Shown here: one piece after another, positions 35,227-43,582 of the stretch
How positions within the stretch are numbered: position 1 is the stretch's first letter
Layout: every line of letters starts with the position of its first letter
Source of the DNA: Chloroflexota bacterium
GTDB lineage: Bacteria; Chloroflexota; Anaerolineae; Promineifilales; Promineifilaceae
DNA length: 64,000 nucleotides
Reading direction: 5' to 3'
Assembly: GCA_014584575.1 (NCBI GenBank)
Contig: JACTMP010000031.1
Coordinates: 29,996-93,995, forward strand
The notes under the pieces: model-generated
The model's input: the letters and a program-made list of their open reading frames with translations, nothing else
What the model was told of the DNA's origin: nothing
Databases searched by the model: none
Translations under genes and position numbers: made by a program

Positions 35227-35697
35227 ATGGCAGTTTCGCTGGTTCAGGTGAACACGCAGGCCACCCGTGTTTTTATGGGCACTCTGACGAATGGCACGGC
35301 CGTTCACGATGACTTTGCCCAAATTGCCGCCGCCGAACATATCCAGGCGGCCACATTTGAGATGATGGGCGGGCTGACCGAGGTGACATTGAGCGCCTAT
35401 GATTTTGTCCGTCAAATTCGCCAGGAGCCGCTGGTTTTCAGACGGCCGTTAGAAATCCTCTCCGGTCACGGCGCCATCTCCCGGCTGGACGGCCGTCCCC
35501 ACATTCATACCCATCTCGTCCTCTCCTTCCGCGACGAAACCGCACCCCATGGGATGGCGATCATTGGCGGTCACGCCGTCCGTGCTATCGCGTTTGCTGT
35601 TGAATTCACCCTCACCGCCTATGATGGCGTGCCTGTCAATCGGGCCATGGACGCCAGGACGGGGCTGTCATTGTGGGATTTCAGCAGCTCGAAATAG
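35227..35697 (+). CDS. PPC/DUF296 domain protein
   Basis: 156 residues. The order of segments (RVFMGTLTNGTAVHDDFAQIAAAEHIQAATFEMMGG, LEILSGHGAISRLDGRPHIHTHLVLSF, GMAIIGGHAVRAIAFAVEFTL) matches the PPC domain found alone in bacteria and in plant AT-hook proteins. The HxH and GGH motifs form the conserved metal-binding site of bacterial members. The enzymatic role of the family is unknown. It follows the aldolase gene after 2 nt, so both are co-translated. Its TAG stop lies at the left edge of a hairpin repeat. Confidence 0.8.
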   Translation: MAVSLVQVNTQATRVFMGTLTNGTAVHDDFAQIAAAEHIQAATFEMMGGLTEVTLSAYDFVRQIRQEPLVFRRPLEILSGHGAISRLDGRPHIHTHLVLSFRDETAPHGMAIIGGHAVRAIAFAVEFTLTAYDGVPVNRAMDARTGLSLWDFSSSK

Positions 35698-35754
35698 CGG
35701 AGTGGGCATCCTCAGATGCCCACCGGTTCGCATCTGAGGATGCCCACTCCGCTA
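35695..35754. repeat. Near-perfect hairpin with GCATCCTCAGATGC core
   Basis: TAGCGGAGTGGGCATCCTCAG on the left pairs with CTGAGGATGCCCACTCCGCTA on the right. The stem is about 25 bp. It overlaps the stop codon of the PPC gene and precedes the regulator promoter by 6 nt. Confidence 0.85.
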
Positions 35755-35760
35755 CTGGAT

Positions 35761-35810
35761 TTGACAAAACAGGGTAAAAAGGTATTATTGTTATAATGTT
35801 ATAACATTTA
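35761..35810 (+). promoter_or_regulatory. Promoter and operator of the GntR regulator gene
   Basis: TTGACA (35761-35766), 16 nt, TATTAT (35783-35788), then TGTTA-TA-ATGTTATAACATTT (35789-35809), with GTTATAAC at 35798-35805. It is the same operator as at two other cluster promoters and lies directly in front of the regulator's own gene, as expected for autoregulation. Confidence 0.7.
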
Positions 35811-35821
35811 CCCGTAGGACA

Positions 35822-36553
35822 ATGACCATGTTAAGCATAGACCGCACTTCACCTTTACCCTTACACCATCAACTCAAACAACGTTTGCTGGAAAATATCG
35901 AATCCGGCGCCTGGAAACCGGACGATCTCATCCCCTCAGAGCAAGAGCTTCAGGATCAATTTGGCTTAAGCCGGACAACCGTGCGTCAGGCGTTGAGCGA
36001 CCTGGTGCATGAGGGTTTGCTCGTCCGCGAGCGGGGGCGGGGGACATTCGTCACGCCGCCCAAAATGACGCACAGTCCCGACGCCCACAAAGGGCTGACC
36101 GAGTTCATGCAGGAACAAGGGATCACCCCTGGCTGGCGGGTGCTGGAAAAAGGGTTTGTCGTCGCCAATCGAGAAACGGCCGTCAACCTTAACCTGCCCC
36201 CCCAAAGCCGCGTGTACCGCCTCAGCCGTTTGCGCCTGGCCGAAGAAAGGCCCATTGGCGTCCACACCGCCTGGTTGCCGGAGGCCATTGCCACGCAGAT
36301 CAACGAAGACGCTCTGTTGGAGGGTGGCTCGCTGCAATACATCAGCCATATTCCGCAGATGATGACCAGCCGCGCCAGCCGCACCATTGAGGCCGTACCC
36401 GCATCCGAGCCAGAGGTAAGCCTGCTGCAAATGGCCCCCGGCAGCCCCATCTTGCAAATCACCCGCGTCGTGCGCAGCTCCAGCGGCGAACCGCTGGAAT
36501 ACCTGCAAGCATGTTACCGTGGCGACCGGTTCAAGTATCAGATTGGTGATTAA
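35822..36553 (+). CDS. GntR family transcriptional regulator, HutC/UTRA subfamily
   Basis: 243 residues. The winged helix at residues about 10-75 contains PLHHQLKQRLLENIESG, LIPSEQELQDQFGLSRTTVRQALSDL and VRERGRGTFV, which is a full GntR signature. The UTRA ligand domain at about 95-240 ends in LEYLQACYRGDRFKY, typical of HutC-type regulators that bind small organic ligands. It probably represses the cluster through GTTATAAC operators at its own and two other promoters and is released by a pathway intermediate (inference). Its TAA is the first part of a hairpin. Confidence 0.95.
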   Translation: MTMLSIDRTSPLPLHHQLKQRLLENIESGAWKPDDLIPSEQELQDQFGLSRTTVRQALSDLVHEGLLVRERGRGTFVTPPKMTHSPDAHKGLTEFMQEQGITPGWRVLEKGFVVANRETAVNLNLPPQSRVYRLSRLRLAEERPIGVHTAWLPEAIATQINEDALLEGGSLQYISHIPQMMTSRASRTIEAVPASEPEVSLLQMAPGSPILQITRVVRSSSGEPLEYLQACYRGDRFKYQIGD

Positions 36554-36589
36554 GATGTAGAGACGTTGCAATGCAACGTCTCTACATCT
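36553..36589. repeat. Perfect hairpin AGATGTAGAGACGTTGCA / TGCAACGTCTCTACATCT
   Basis: An 18-bp perfect palindrome around one A. The GTAGAGACGTTGCA wording is a dispersed repeat known from several bacterial phyla. It lies directly at the regulator gene stop. Confidence 0.85.
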
Positions 36590-36608
36590 GGCGGGACAGG
36601 AGAAAACC

Positions 36609-37067
36609 ATGACCAACAAAAACTACGGCGATCCCCATTCCACCATCCCTTACCAATGTTTCATGGGGCGGTGGGAAGGGCTGTGCAAAACATTTAGCCC
36701 CAAAGGCGAGTTCCTGGAAGCGGCGGCGGTGCATATGGACGTGTATTGGAATGAAGTCGGCCGTTCCTGGCACTTGATGGAAGATTTCGAGAATCTGTAT
36801 GGCGTGGGCAAAACCGTTTTTCATTCCGACATCGCCACCGACGGCAAATTTTGCTGGGCGACCAGTGAGCAGCTTTCGCTCCACGGCACGGAACTGACCC
36901 CCTACAACTACGTCTTTACCATTGACAGCAAAATCTCCCACACCATCGTCCACAACAATCATTATTTCCTGGACCCGGACAACCGGCGCATCATCACCCA
37001 CAAGCTGCGCGATGGGCAGACGCATATTTTTCAGATTCAGGATTTTGTGCGCATTCAACGGCCGTAA
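36609..37067 (+). CDS. Lipocalin-like protein (DUF3598-type), single domain
   Basis: 152 residues behind GGACAGGAG. GRWEGLCKTFSPKGEFLEAAAV near residue 18 is the opening strand of a calycin barrel (GxWxGxxxxFSPxGE), followed by alternating beta-strand patterns to the end. The same G-x-W-x-G opening recurs in four other proteins of the cluster. DUF3598 proteins are structurally related to lipocalins and to the CpcS-type bilin lyases that bind linear tetrapyrroles. No catalytic motif is seen. Binding of a hydrophobic pigment or intermediate is inferred from fold and context. Confidence 0.6.
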   Translation: MTNKNYGDPHSTIPYQCFMGRWEGLCKTFSPKGEFLEAAAVHMDVYWNEVGRSWHLMEDFENLYGVGKTVFHSDIATDGKFCWATSEQLSLHGTELTPYNYVFTIDSKISHTIVHNNHYFLDPDNRRIITHKLRDGQTHIFQIQDFVRIQRP

Positions 37068-37077
37068 CCAACCGCCC

Positions 37078-37911
37078 ATGATCATCCAGACCACTACCCC
37101 AGACGAACCCCATTTCGTCATCGAACAGACGGACCATGCCCGCTCCTGCGGCCAACTGGCGCGGGCGTTTGGCAACGGCCGTTTCAGCCCGCCTATCCCC
37201 AGGGAGTTAGCCATCTTCGTCATTGAACATCACGACGAAGGGTGGTCGCCGGTAGACGGCCGTCACGAACAATCTCCCCTTACCGGCCTGCCCCACCACC
37301 TGACACAAACGCCGCTTCCCTACCTGCTGCAAACCAGCCAGGGGTCGCCCGATTTCAACGAAAAGCGGCACCCTTACTGCGGCCTGCTTTCCTCCATGCA
37401 CACTTATGGGTTGTTCAACGGCCGTTACGGACTTTCCGACTTCATTTTCATTGACAAAATCCCGGCTGAACACAAAGCCGCCGCCGACCAGATGCTGGCC
37501 GATGAACTGGCGCGGCAGACACGGCTTAAAGCAGCCCTCGCCGCCGACCCTACCACGCAGCCCTGGATAGAAGAAGAAGCGTTGTTTGCCAATTACAAAC
37601 TGCTGCAATTCTGTGACACCCTGGGCCTCTATTTTCACACCACCTGCGCCGCCGAACGCGCCCCCGCCCTCTTCCGCAACGTGCCCGACGGCCGGGGCCA
37701 CGACCATACCGTCACCATCACGCCCCAATCGGACGGCTCATATCAATTAACCCCCTGGGTTTTTGTCGGTGATGCGCTTGAATTTTCTGTGGCCGGACGT
37801 TACCTGACCCCGCAACCACCCGGCGCCGATTTCCAACCGATTTTTGCCGCGACGCCCAAAACAATGCAGACGTACCGATTGACCGCCGGTGATCACCAGG
37901 TGAACGCATGA
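37078..37911 (+). CDS. DUF3891 family protein
   Basis: 277 residues. The opening QTDHARSCGQLARAFGN and ELAIFVIEHHDEGWSPVDGR match DUF3891, an HD-like all-helical family with conserved His and Asp residues; biochemical function is unknown. The C-terminal part contains LTPWVFVGDALEFSVAGRYL, which suggests an added beta segment. It overlaps the next lipocalin-like gene by 4 bp (ATGA). There is no signal peptide. Confidence 0.75.
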   Translation: MIIQTTTPDEPHFVIEQTDHARSCGQLARAFGNGRFSPPIPRELAIFVIEHHDEGWSPVDGRHEQSPLTGLPHHLTQTPLPYLLQTSQGSPDFNEKRHPYCGLLSSMHTYGLFNGRYGLSDFIFIDKIPAEHKAAADQMLADELARQTRLKAALAADPTTQPWIEEEALFANYKLLQFCDTLGLYFHTTCAAERAPALFRNVPDGRGHDHTVTITPQSDGSYQLTPWVFVGDALEFSVAGRYLTPQPPGADFQPIFAATPKTMQTYRLTAGDHQVNA

Positions 37912-38804
37912 ACCAATTCACGCAGGGCGTCGGCCGTTGGGCTGGCAGCGCGGAGGTGTTTGACAGCGACGGCCGTTTCCTGGGCAACGGCGCCGATTAC
38001 CGGCAGGTGCAACCATTGGCCGACGGCCGTATCCGCATAGATGTCTCCTTCGTGGGGCCATTCAAACACAGCGGCCACTACTTCATTCAACCGCAGGCCG
38101 ACGGCCGTCTCTACGAAGGCCCGGCCAACATCGGCTACGCCGAAACCCTCAGCGACAGCCTGGTAGACGCCAACGCCTATTGGCCTGCCCTCGGCCTGAG
38201 CCAGCGCTTCTTCCTGATGAATGTAGATGACAATTTGCAGCTCTCCCTGGCCCACATGGCGCGGGGGGAACATCTGCTGTACGTCGTTGTCGGCCAGAAC
38301 GACCGTGTCCCGGACGGCGATGCCCCGGCCCAGCCCACCGTCATTAGCGGCACTCATTACGATTTGCAAGCCGATCCCGCCGCCGGCCGCCCAACAATCT
38401 GGCTGCATCGTCCCGGCCAATGGCACGGCATATTAACCGCGCTGGATGGGAACGGCCGTTCCCTGGGCCAATTCCCCTACAACCAGACCATCACCCCCGC
38501 CACACCCCGCCAATTGGAGTTAACGGTGTCCGGCGGCGCGTTCGACCCCCCCGCTCGCCGGGCAACATGCACCACAAACGATTGGCAGGCCTGGGCCACG
38601 GCCGATTCCGACGTTGTGGGCAGCTACAGTCTCAGCGGTGGCCGCGCTCTCAGCGGCCACTTTTACCACCGGGAAAGCCATATCCGCTGCTGGCAGCGCG
38701 AGGTTGCCACATTGACCGGCGACCGCAAAGCCATCGTGCAGCATTGGTACCGCGGCGGCCAACGCATTGGCGCCCAGTTTGGCGTGTTGGAGTTTGGCGC
38801 ATGA
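37908..38804 (+). CDS. Lipocalin-like protein, two domains
   Basis: 298 residues. GVGRWAGSAEVFDSDGRFLG opens a first barrel and RPGQWHGILTALDGNGRSLG near residue 163 opens a second, so the protein is a tandem of two related domains. Its end, RIGAQFGVLEFGA, resembles the end of the 42557-43504 protein (YTTFGVLHWQGA), showing common ancestry. It is probably a binding protein in the cytosol. It is translationally coupled to both neighbours by ATGA overlaps. Confidence 0.6.
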   Translation: MNQFTQGVGRWAGSAEVFDSDGRFLGNGADYRQVQPLADGRIRIDVSFVGPFKHSGHYFIQPQADGRLYEGPANIGYAETLSDSLVDANAYWPALGLSQRFFLMNVDDNLQLSLAHMARGEHLLYVVVGQNDRVPDGDAPAQPTVISGTHYDLQADPAAGRPTIWLHRPGQWHGILTALDGNGRSLGQFPYNQTITPATPRQLELTVSGGAFDPPARRATCTTNDWQAWATADSDVVGSYSLSGGRALSGHFYHRESHIRCWQREVATLTGDRKAIVQHWYRGGQRIGAQFGVLEFGA

Positions 38805-39631
38805 CGACCACTTTTCTCGGTGACTGGCTGGTTAGCGAAGCCATTTACACCCCGGCGGGTGAATACGTGGGCGTGGTGCGGCAGCGCCGTTGTTTGCAGC
38901 CACTCGCCGCGCAGAAAATCCGGGTGATTCAGATATGCGAACCGGTGGAAACGGCCGTCAACCTTTCCCCACAAGCCACCCAGACAGCCGCCATCATGAA
39001 CCGGCGCGTCGGCGAATTTGTCTTTGATTTACAACTGGCGGGGCGGGCGCGCCGTTACCTGGGGCCAGACGTCATCGGCGGTGGCTTTTCCTGGCTGGAG
39101 GGCGCATTGACCGCGCGCGGGTTATGGCCCCGTTTTGGCTGCAACTTCACCTCCTTTTCTATTTTGCTGAACCCGGAGCAGCAAGTGACCGGCGGCAAAT
39201 TTTTCATCGCCAATGAGGAGATCGCCACGATTGTGGGCACGGCCGTGCCCGATGCGCAGGGGTACCCAGAACTGGAATTGACCACCGACGGCCGACCGCC
39301 GACCGCGTTGAATCCGGCGGATTATCGCGGACATCACTATTTTATTGCCCCGGACGGTGAGCTACAGGAAATGGTGTACATTCACGATTACGGCCGTATC
39401 GCCCAGGAAATCAACGACACGCCGGGCCGGGAAAAATGGTACGGCCCGCTGCGCGAAGTGGAAGCCGTGACCGGTCCCGGTGAAACATTCTCCCTGCTGG
39501 AAATCCACGACCAGAGCGGCGAGGCCATCGCCGGACTGGGCAAACACTTCCGGGATGAGAAGTTGAGCGGAGTGGAATTGTATATCTTGACCGCAGGCGG
39601 CGTTGTCGGCGGTCAAAGGGCAAACTTATGA
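38801..39631 (+). CDS. Lipocalin-like protein, probably two domains
   Basis: 276 residues from MTTTFLGDWLVSEAIYTPAGEYVG. The GDW opening and the beta-rich remainder (GKHFRDEKLSGVELYIL at the end) fit the same calycin-like family as its neighbours, although the second GxW is less clear. It overlaps the genes on both sides by 4 bp, in the block 37078-40557 that is one continuous translational unit. The function is unknown; ligand binding is inferred. Confidence 0.55.
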   Translation: MTTTFLGDWLVSEAIYTPAGEYVGVVRQRRCLQPLAAQKIRVIQICEPVETAVNLSPQATQTAAIMNRRVGEFVFDLQLAGRARRYLGPDVIGGGFSWLEGALTARGLWPRFGCNFTSFSILLNPEQQVTGGKFFIANEEIATIVGTAVPDAQGYPELELTTDGRPPTALNPADYRGHHYFIAPDGELQEMVYIHDYGRIAQEINDTPGREKWYGPLREVEAVTGPGETFSLLEIHDQSGEAIAGLGKHFRDEKLSGVELYILTAGGVVGGQRANL

Positions 39632-40557
39632 TTCGCGCCCTCTTCCACGCCACCACAATCCCTGGTGCTAACCCGCCTTATAACGCCTTGCACCTGAAAA
39701 TCTACTATCCTGCCACGCCCACTAACAGCGAAACAGAGCGGATGACAGGGGTGATGCCGGTGGACACAACGGCCGTACCCCTCCCCATCGTCATTTTTTG
39801 CAACGGCATCAACGTAGGCATCGAAAGTTACCATTGGCTGGCCGTCCGGCTGGCCGAGGCCAACATCGTCACCGTTCTCTACACCCATATTGCCGAGACG
39901 CTGCCCCACGTCATTGGTCTGACGCCGGGCATTGACCTGGCACGAGTGCGGCCAGACAGCTACGGCCGTGGCCCCACCTGTCCAGCCGTTCAGCCCATTC
40001 TGGATGCCCTGGCACAGCTAAACGGCGACGCCGCCAGCCCGCTGTCCGGCGCGCTCGACTTGAACCGGGTGATTTTGGGCGGCCATTCGGCGGGTGGCAC
40101 GGTGGCGCTGCAAAATGGGCAATTTTTTGAGCAAGTCACGGCCGTTTTCGCCTATGCCGGGCACACCATGGCCAGCACCATGTTGGGTTTTGCGCCGGGG
40201 ACAATTTTGCCCATCGGCCACAAATCGGTTCTGCTGCTGCGCGGCGACCGGGACGGGGTGATTGCCGCCAGCCGCATCCGGTACCAGACCGAGGCGGGCA
40301 GCCCAGACCCGGTGGCCCTCACCTTCGACCAGGCGTGCCATCCGGCAGCCGGGCACAAAGCGTATGACGTCCTCATCCCCGGCGCCAACCATTTCAGCAT
40401 CGCCCACCCGTTGGATGAGACCACCGGTCGCTTTTTCCTCGATAGCCCCACGACCAGACCGGCGGCCGAAATCCGCGAGCAGATTGCCGGGCTGATCCTG
40501 GCTTTTATTGACAGGCAACAGTTAAACCCGGAGCAGGTTGTAATTCGGGAGAAGTAG
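39628..40557 (+). CDS. Alpha/beta hydrolase, possibly chlorophyllase-like
   Basis: 309 residues. PLPIVIFCNGINVG near residues 51-64 is the oxyanion strand, GGHSAGGTVAL (nucleophile Ser154) the elbow, and GANHFSIAHP the catalytic His segment. Dienelactone hydrolase, PAF-acetylhydrolase and chlorophyllase families share this layout, chlorophyllase with GHSRGG at the elbow. It lies directly before a Rieske oxygenase and an RCCR-like gene, the plant order chlorophyllase-PAO-RCCR, so cleavage of a phytyl or methyl ester of a tetrapyrrole is a reasonable guess (inference). No signal peptide is present. Confidence 0.75.
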   Translation: MIRALFHATTIPGANPPYNALHLKIYYPATPTNSETERMTGVMPVDTTAVPLPIVIFCNGINVGIESYHWLAVRLAEANIVTVLYTHIAETLPHVIGLTPGIDLARVRPDSYGRGPTCPAVQPILDALAQLNGDAASPLSGALDLNRVILGGHSAGGTVALQNGQFFEQVTAVFAYAGHTMASTMLGFAPGTILPIGHKSVLLLRGDRDGVIAASRIRYQTEAGSPDPVALTFDQACHPAAGHKAYDVLIPGANHFSIAHPLDETTGRFFLDSPTTRPAAEIREQIAGLILAFIDRQQLNPEQVVIREK

Positions 40558-40560
40558 GAA

Positions 40561-40614
40561 TTGACCGCAGACGACCGACGGCCGACCGCGGACAGTGGTC
40601 GGCGGTCGGCGGTC
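40561..40614. repeat. GACCGC-family inverted repeat
   Basis: TTGACCGCAGACGACCGACGG at the left pairs loosely with GTCGGCGGTCGGCGGTCAA at the right. It is placed between the hydrolase gene and the GGAGGAA ribosome site of the Rieske gene. Confidence 0.75.
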
Positions 40615-40632
40615 AAATTGGAGGAATCAATC

Positions 40633-41766
40633 ATGTTGAAAAATTTCTGGTGGCCTTTGGAATTTGCCCACAACGTGAAGCAAGAAAAGCCGATCCGGGT
40701 GACGGCGCTGGAGCAGGAGTTTGTTCTCTACCGCACACCTGACGGCCGACCTCACGTCTTGAGCGACCTCTGCATCCATCGCGGCGGGGCGCTGTCCGAC
40801 GGCTGGATGGCCGGAGACTGCATCGTCTGCCCCTATCACGGCTGGGAATACAAGGCCGATGGCGCCTGTGTCAAAATCCCCGCCCACCCGGAGATACCCG
40901 TGCCCAAGAAAGCCCGCGTAGACGCCTACCCCACCGTTGAGAAGTACGGCTACGTCTGGGCGTTTTTGGGGGACTTGCCGGAGGCGGAACGGCCGTCGCT
41001 GCCCGACCTGCCCCATTTTGACAATCCCGATTTCAAAGTCATTCGCGGCGTATTTGAGTGGCCTGTCTACTACGAACGCGCTCTGGAAAACAGCCTGGAC
41101 GCCGCCCACGCCCCCTTTGTGCATGGCGGCGCGTTTGGCAATCGGGACGAACCGGAAATCCCCGACTACGAGACCACCCATCACCCCCTGGGCGCGGAAA
41201 TGGTGGTCACGCTCAAACCAAAACGCAAGAACATCCCTGGCCTGTGGAAACGGCTCTATAAGGTAGATGAAGAGCCAAAAGGGGTGCAAACCCGCGCCGC
41301 CTTTTGGATGCCCTGCATGACGCTGCTGGAAGTGACGCTGCCTATGGGCCTGATGGTGCTGTTCAATTTCCATCTGCCGGTGGACGAATATAAAACCATC
41401 ACCAAATGGACGCAGTTACGCACCTTTTTCAAGGGGAACTGGGCTGATGGCGACGCCCTGAAGCGGGTGCTGAAAATCTTCAACCAGGATTACCCCATTG
41501 TGCTGGCGCAGCGGCCGGAACTGCTGCCATATGACATCGGCGCGGAACTGTCGGTGAAATCGGATGGTATTCAGATCGCCTACCGCAAGATGCGCCAGAA
41601 GTACATTGACATGGGCTGGCAGATTGATATCCACCGCATCAAGCAGGAGTACGGCCGTCAACATGCCGTCGTCATCCCCTCACCCGCCCGCCGCGAAATC
41701 CCCGAACTGGCCAAAGCGTGGGTGCTGGATGAGGTGCCGACGGTGGAAGTGAAAAAGAAGGAGTGA
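40633..41766 (+). CDS. Rieske [2Fe-2S] oxygenase, pheophorbide a oxygenase (PAO)-like
   Basis: 377 residues behind GGAGGAA. The Rieske site is Cys47-x-His49...Cys66-x2-His69 (LCIHRGGALSD, CPYHGW). The mononuclear iron site is N153-x2-D156-x2-H159-x4-H164 (ENSLDAAHAPFVHGG). The start FWWPLEFAHNVKQEKPIRV resembles PAO/VanA-type terminal oxygenases. PAO opens the macrocycle of pheophorbide a. No ferredoxin or dedicated reductase gene is adjacent; the flavin reductase domain at 43583 could serve. It is followed 4 nt later by an RCCR-like gene. The Rieske fold is certain; the tetrapyrrole substrate is inferred from neighbours. Confidence 0.9.
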   Translation: MLKNFWWPLEFAHNVKQEKPIRVTALEQEFVLYRTPDGRPHVLSDLCIHRGGALSDGWMAGDCIVCPYHGWEYKADGACVKIPAHPEIPVPKKARVDAYPTVEKYGYVWAFLGDLPEAERPSLPDLPHFDNPDFKVIRGVFEWPVYYERALENSLDAAHAPFVHGGAFGNRDEPEIPDYETTHHPLGAEMVVTLKPKRKNIPGLWKRLYKVDEEPKGVQTRAAFWMPCMTLLEVTLPMGLMVLFNFHLPVDEYKTITKWTQLRTFFKGNWADGDALKRVLKIFNQDYPIVLAQRPELLPYDIGAELSVKSDGIQIAYRKMRQKYIDMGWQIDIHRIKQEYGRQHAVVIPSPARREIPELAKAWVLDEVPTVEVKKKE

Positions 41767-41770
41767 CAAT

Positions 41771-42478
41771 ATGTCCCTACCCCAACAACTCGCTCTCGAC
41801 ACCCTCGACAAAATCGCCGCCCGCTTTGGCATGGCGGAAACTGGCTCGCCTTATCTCAGCCTCACCTCGCCGATGAGTCCTGCGCCGGTGGGATCGTTGC
41901 GGCTGTTTCAGGGGAACAGAGTCGGCAAGATGGTTTACATTGGCCTGGTTGTGCCCCCCATCGGGCTGGATTCGCACATGATTTTCGCCTTCACCCCGCC
42001 ACACAGCCACATCCCCCACTTCACGCTGGATTCGGTGATGGCCGGGCCGCACTTTGCCTTTCACCTCGACCTGATTCCCCGCGCCGACCTGGGGGCCAAC
42101 CTGGCCTACCTGAACGCTGTTTATGATGCGCTCACACCCATTTTCGAGGCAGCAAAGAAGATCGATGGTCTCACGCCTGCCCAGCTTGGCCCCAAACAGT
42201 ACGCCCTGATGTCCCCCTGGATGCTGGCCTACCGGGCCAACGAGTCTGCCTTTGCCCAGATTCAGACGCCGGTCTCCGGTTATTTGAACCATTGGTTTGA
42301 CCTGGTGGAGAATGGGCTGCCAGACACGGCCGTGCCCACCGGCGACATGGCCTCCCGCGACCAACTGAACCGGGACGCCATCTTCAACCCCGACGTAGAC
42401 AAAGTTTGGGCGCAGGTGGAGCGGCTCGTCGGCGCGGAAACGGCCGAACGGATGCGGCAGATTTTACGCGAGCAATGA
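41771..42478 (+). CDS. Red chlorophyll catabolite reductase (RCCR)-like protein 2
   Basis: 235 residues behind AAGGAG. The pattern parallels plant RCCR and the paralogue at 26738: IPHFTLDSVMAG (81-92), a core strand HFAFHLDLIPRADLGANLAYL (94-114), MSPWMLAYRANES (147-159) and the C-terminal SRDQLNRDAIFNPDVD (195-210) with Asp197. By my alignment Asp87 stands where plant Glu154 lies, so this copy keeps both acidic residues. Reduction of a linear tetrapyrrole released by the upstream Rieske enzyme is proposed. Bilin reductases share the fold and are the main alternative. Confidence 0.6.
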   Translation: MSLPQQLALDTLDKIAARFGMAETGSPYLSLTSPMSPAPVGSLRLFQGNRVGKMVYIGLVVPPIGLDSHMIFAFTPPHSHIPHFTLDSVMAGPHFAFHLDLIPRADLGANLAYLNAVYDALTPIFEAAKKIDGLTPAQLGPKQYALMSPWMLAYRANESAFAQIQTPVSGYLNHWFDLVENGLPDTAVPTGDMASRDQLNRDAIFNPDVDKVWAQVERLVGAETAERMRQILREQ

Positions 42479-42479
42479 T

Positions 42480-42540
42480 GACCGCTGACGGCGGTCAGCG
42501 GTCGGCGGTCGGCGGTCGGCGGTCGGCGGCCGGCCGTCAA
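42480..42540. repeat. GACCGC-family repeat with CGGCGGT tandem
   Basis: GACCGCTGACGGCGGTCAGCGG is followed by several 7-bp GGTCGGC units and CGGCCGGCCGTCAA. It is strongly self-complementary and lies between the RCCR-like and lipocalin-like genes. Confidence 0.75.
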
Positions 42541-42556
42541 TTTACAGGAACCAACC

Positions 42557-43504
42557 ATGAGCAACCAACCATCCAACTGGCAGCAAAAAATCGAGGGAGA
42601 GTGGCACGGGCTGCCTTCTATCTTTGACGCCGCAGGCAACCATTGCGGCTACAACAAAGTGTACCGCTCCTCTGTGTTCGCGGACGGCCGTACCACCTAC
42701 CGCATGAATACCAAAATCCAGGACGGCCTGGGGCCGCTGCTGCCCCGGCTGGAAGTATCGGACATCTTCTCCTTTGGCGTCATTGACAGCGACCAGGACC
42801 GCATCTACCTGGGTCCCGACTTCGTGGGCGCTGGCCATCCGTATGGTACGCTGGTAGACGCCCATTATTATTCCCCCGGCTGGACGGGCGATTTGCGCAC
42901 AATGGTGCATATTTTGCCAGACGGCGAGACGCAGGTGTACTCCTCGCTCATTTACGACGGGCCAACGTTGTTTACGGTGTTCAACGGCATTTACAAAGTC
43001 GCCTTCGACTACCACACCAACCCGGACACCAAAGCCAGGATTGACGCCCACTGTGAAGCGGAACGGGTCAACGGCCGTACCCCCCACATCCTCCCCTCCA
43101 AAAAAAGCGGCTTCTGGCAGGGGGAAATGCTCGTCTACGACGCCAACCAGCAGCCGGTCGGCGCTAACCAGGTACGCATGGATTACCGGCCACTCGACCT
43201 GCTCCGCGCCGAGACCACCATCTCCATCAACGGCGTATTCGACCGGCAATACACCTTTAAGCGCTACCGCCACCACAACAAACATTATTTTGAAGGGCCG
43301 GATTTGTACGGTAACAGCATGGGCTACGGCCGTGCCCTTTACACCTCCCAACATTTCTACGGCGAAGCCCTCAAAATCAAGGGGCGCGAATTCCTGATTG
43401 ACGACAACTTTACCCTCAGCGTCGTCTGGCAGTTCTACCGGTCAGATAAGATGTTGTACACCACCTTTGGCGTCCTGCATTGGCAAGGAGCGTCATCTGA
43501 TTGA
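42557..43504 (+). CDS. Lipocalin-like protein, two domains
   Basis: 315 residues. EGEWHGLPSIFDAAGNHCG (residue 11 on) and SGFWQGEMLVYDANQQPVG (near residue 185) open two calycin-like barrels, each with the GxWxGxxxxxDxxG signature of the family. The end YTTFGVLHWQGA matches the paralogue at 37908-38804. It lies directly behind the Rieske and RCCR-like genes, which supports a role in holding the pigment intermediate (inference). Confidence 0.6.
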   Translation: MSNQPSNWQQKIEGEWHGLPSIFDAAGNHCGYNKVYRSSVFADGRTTYRMNTKIQDGLGPLLPRLEVSDIFSFGVIDSDQDRIYLGPDFVGAGHPYGTLVDAHYYSPGWTGDLRTMVHILPDGETQVYSSLIYDGPTLFTVFNGIYKVAFDYHTNPDTKARIDAHCEAERVNGRTPHILPSKKSGFWQGEMLVYDANQQPVGANQVRMDYRPLDLLRAETTISINGVFDRQYTFKRYRHHNKHYFEGPDLYGNSMGYGRALYTSQHFYGEALKIKGREFLIDDNFTLSVVWQFYRSDKMLYTTFGVLHWQGASSD

Positions 43505-43577
43505 CCGCCGACAGCAGACGGCCGACCGCGCATAAAGAGCGTCCGTCGGCCGTCAACGGTCAGCGGTCGGCGGTCCA
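43503..43577. repeat. GACCGC-family inverted repeat
   Basis: GACCGCCGACAGCAGACGGCCGACCGC pairs with GTCGGCCGTCAACGGTCAGCGGTCGGCGGTC around a 16-nt loop. The next gene starts 6 nt later without a visible Shine-Dalgarno, so the stem may influence its translation. Confidence 0.75.
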
Positions 43578-43582
43578 AAACT

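Noticed and set aside
38420..38800. N-terminal extension of the 38801 gene
   Set aside because: The frame is open upstream but is Arg/Pro-rich shadow sequence inside the preceding gene. The ATG at 38801 in an ATGA overlap is a better start.
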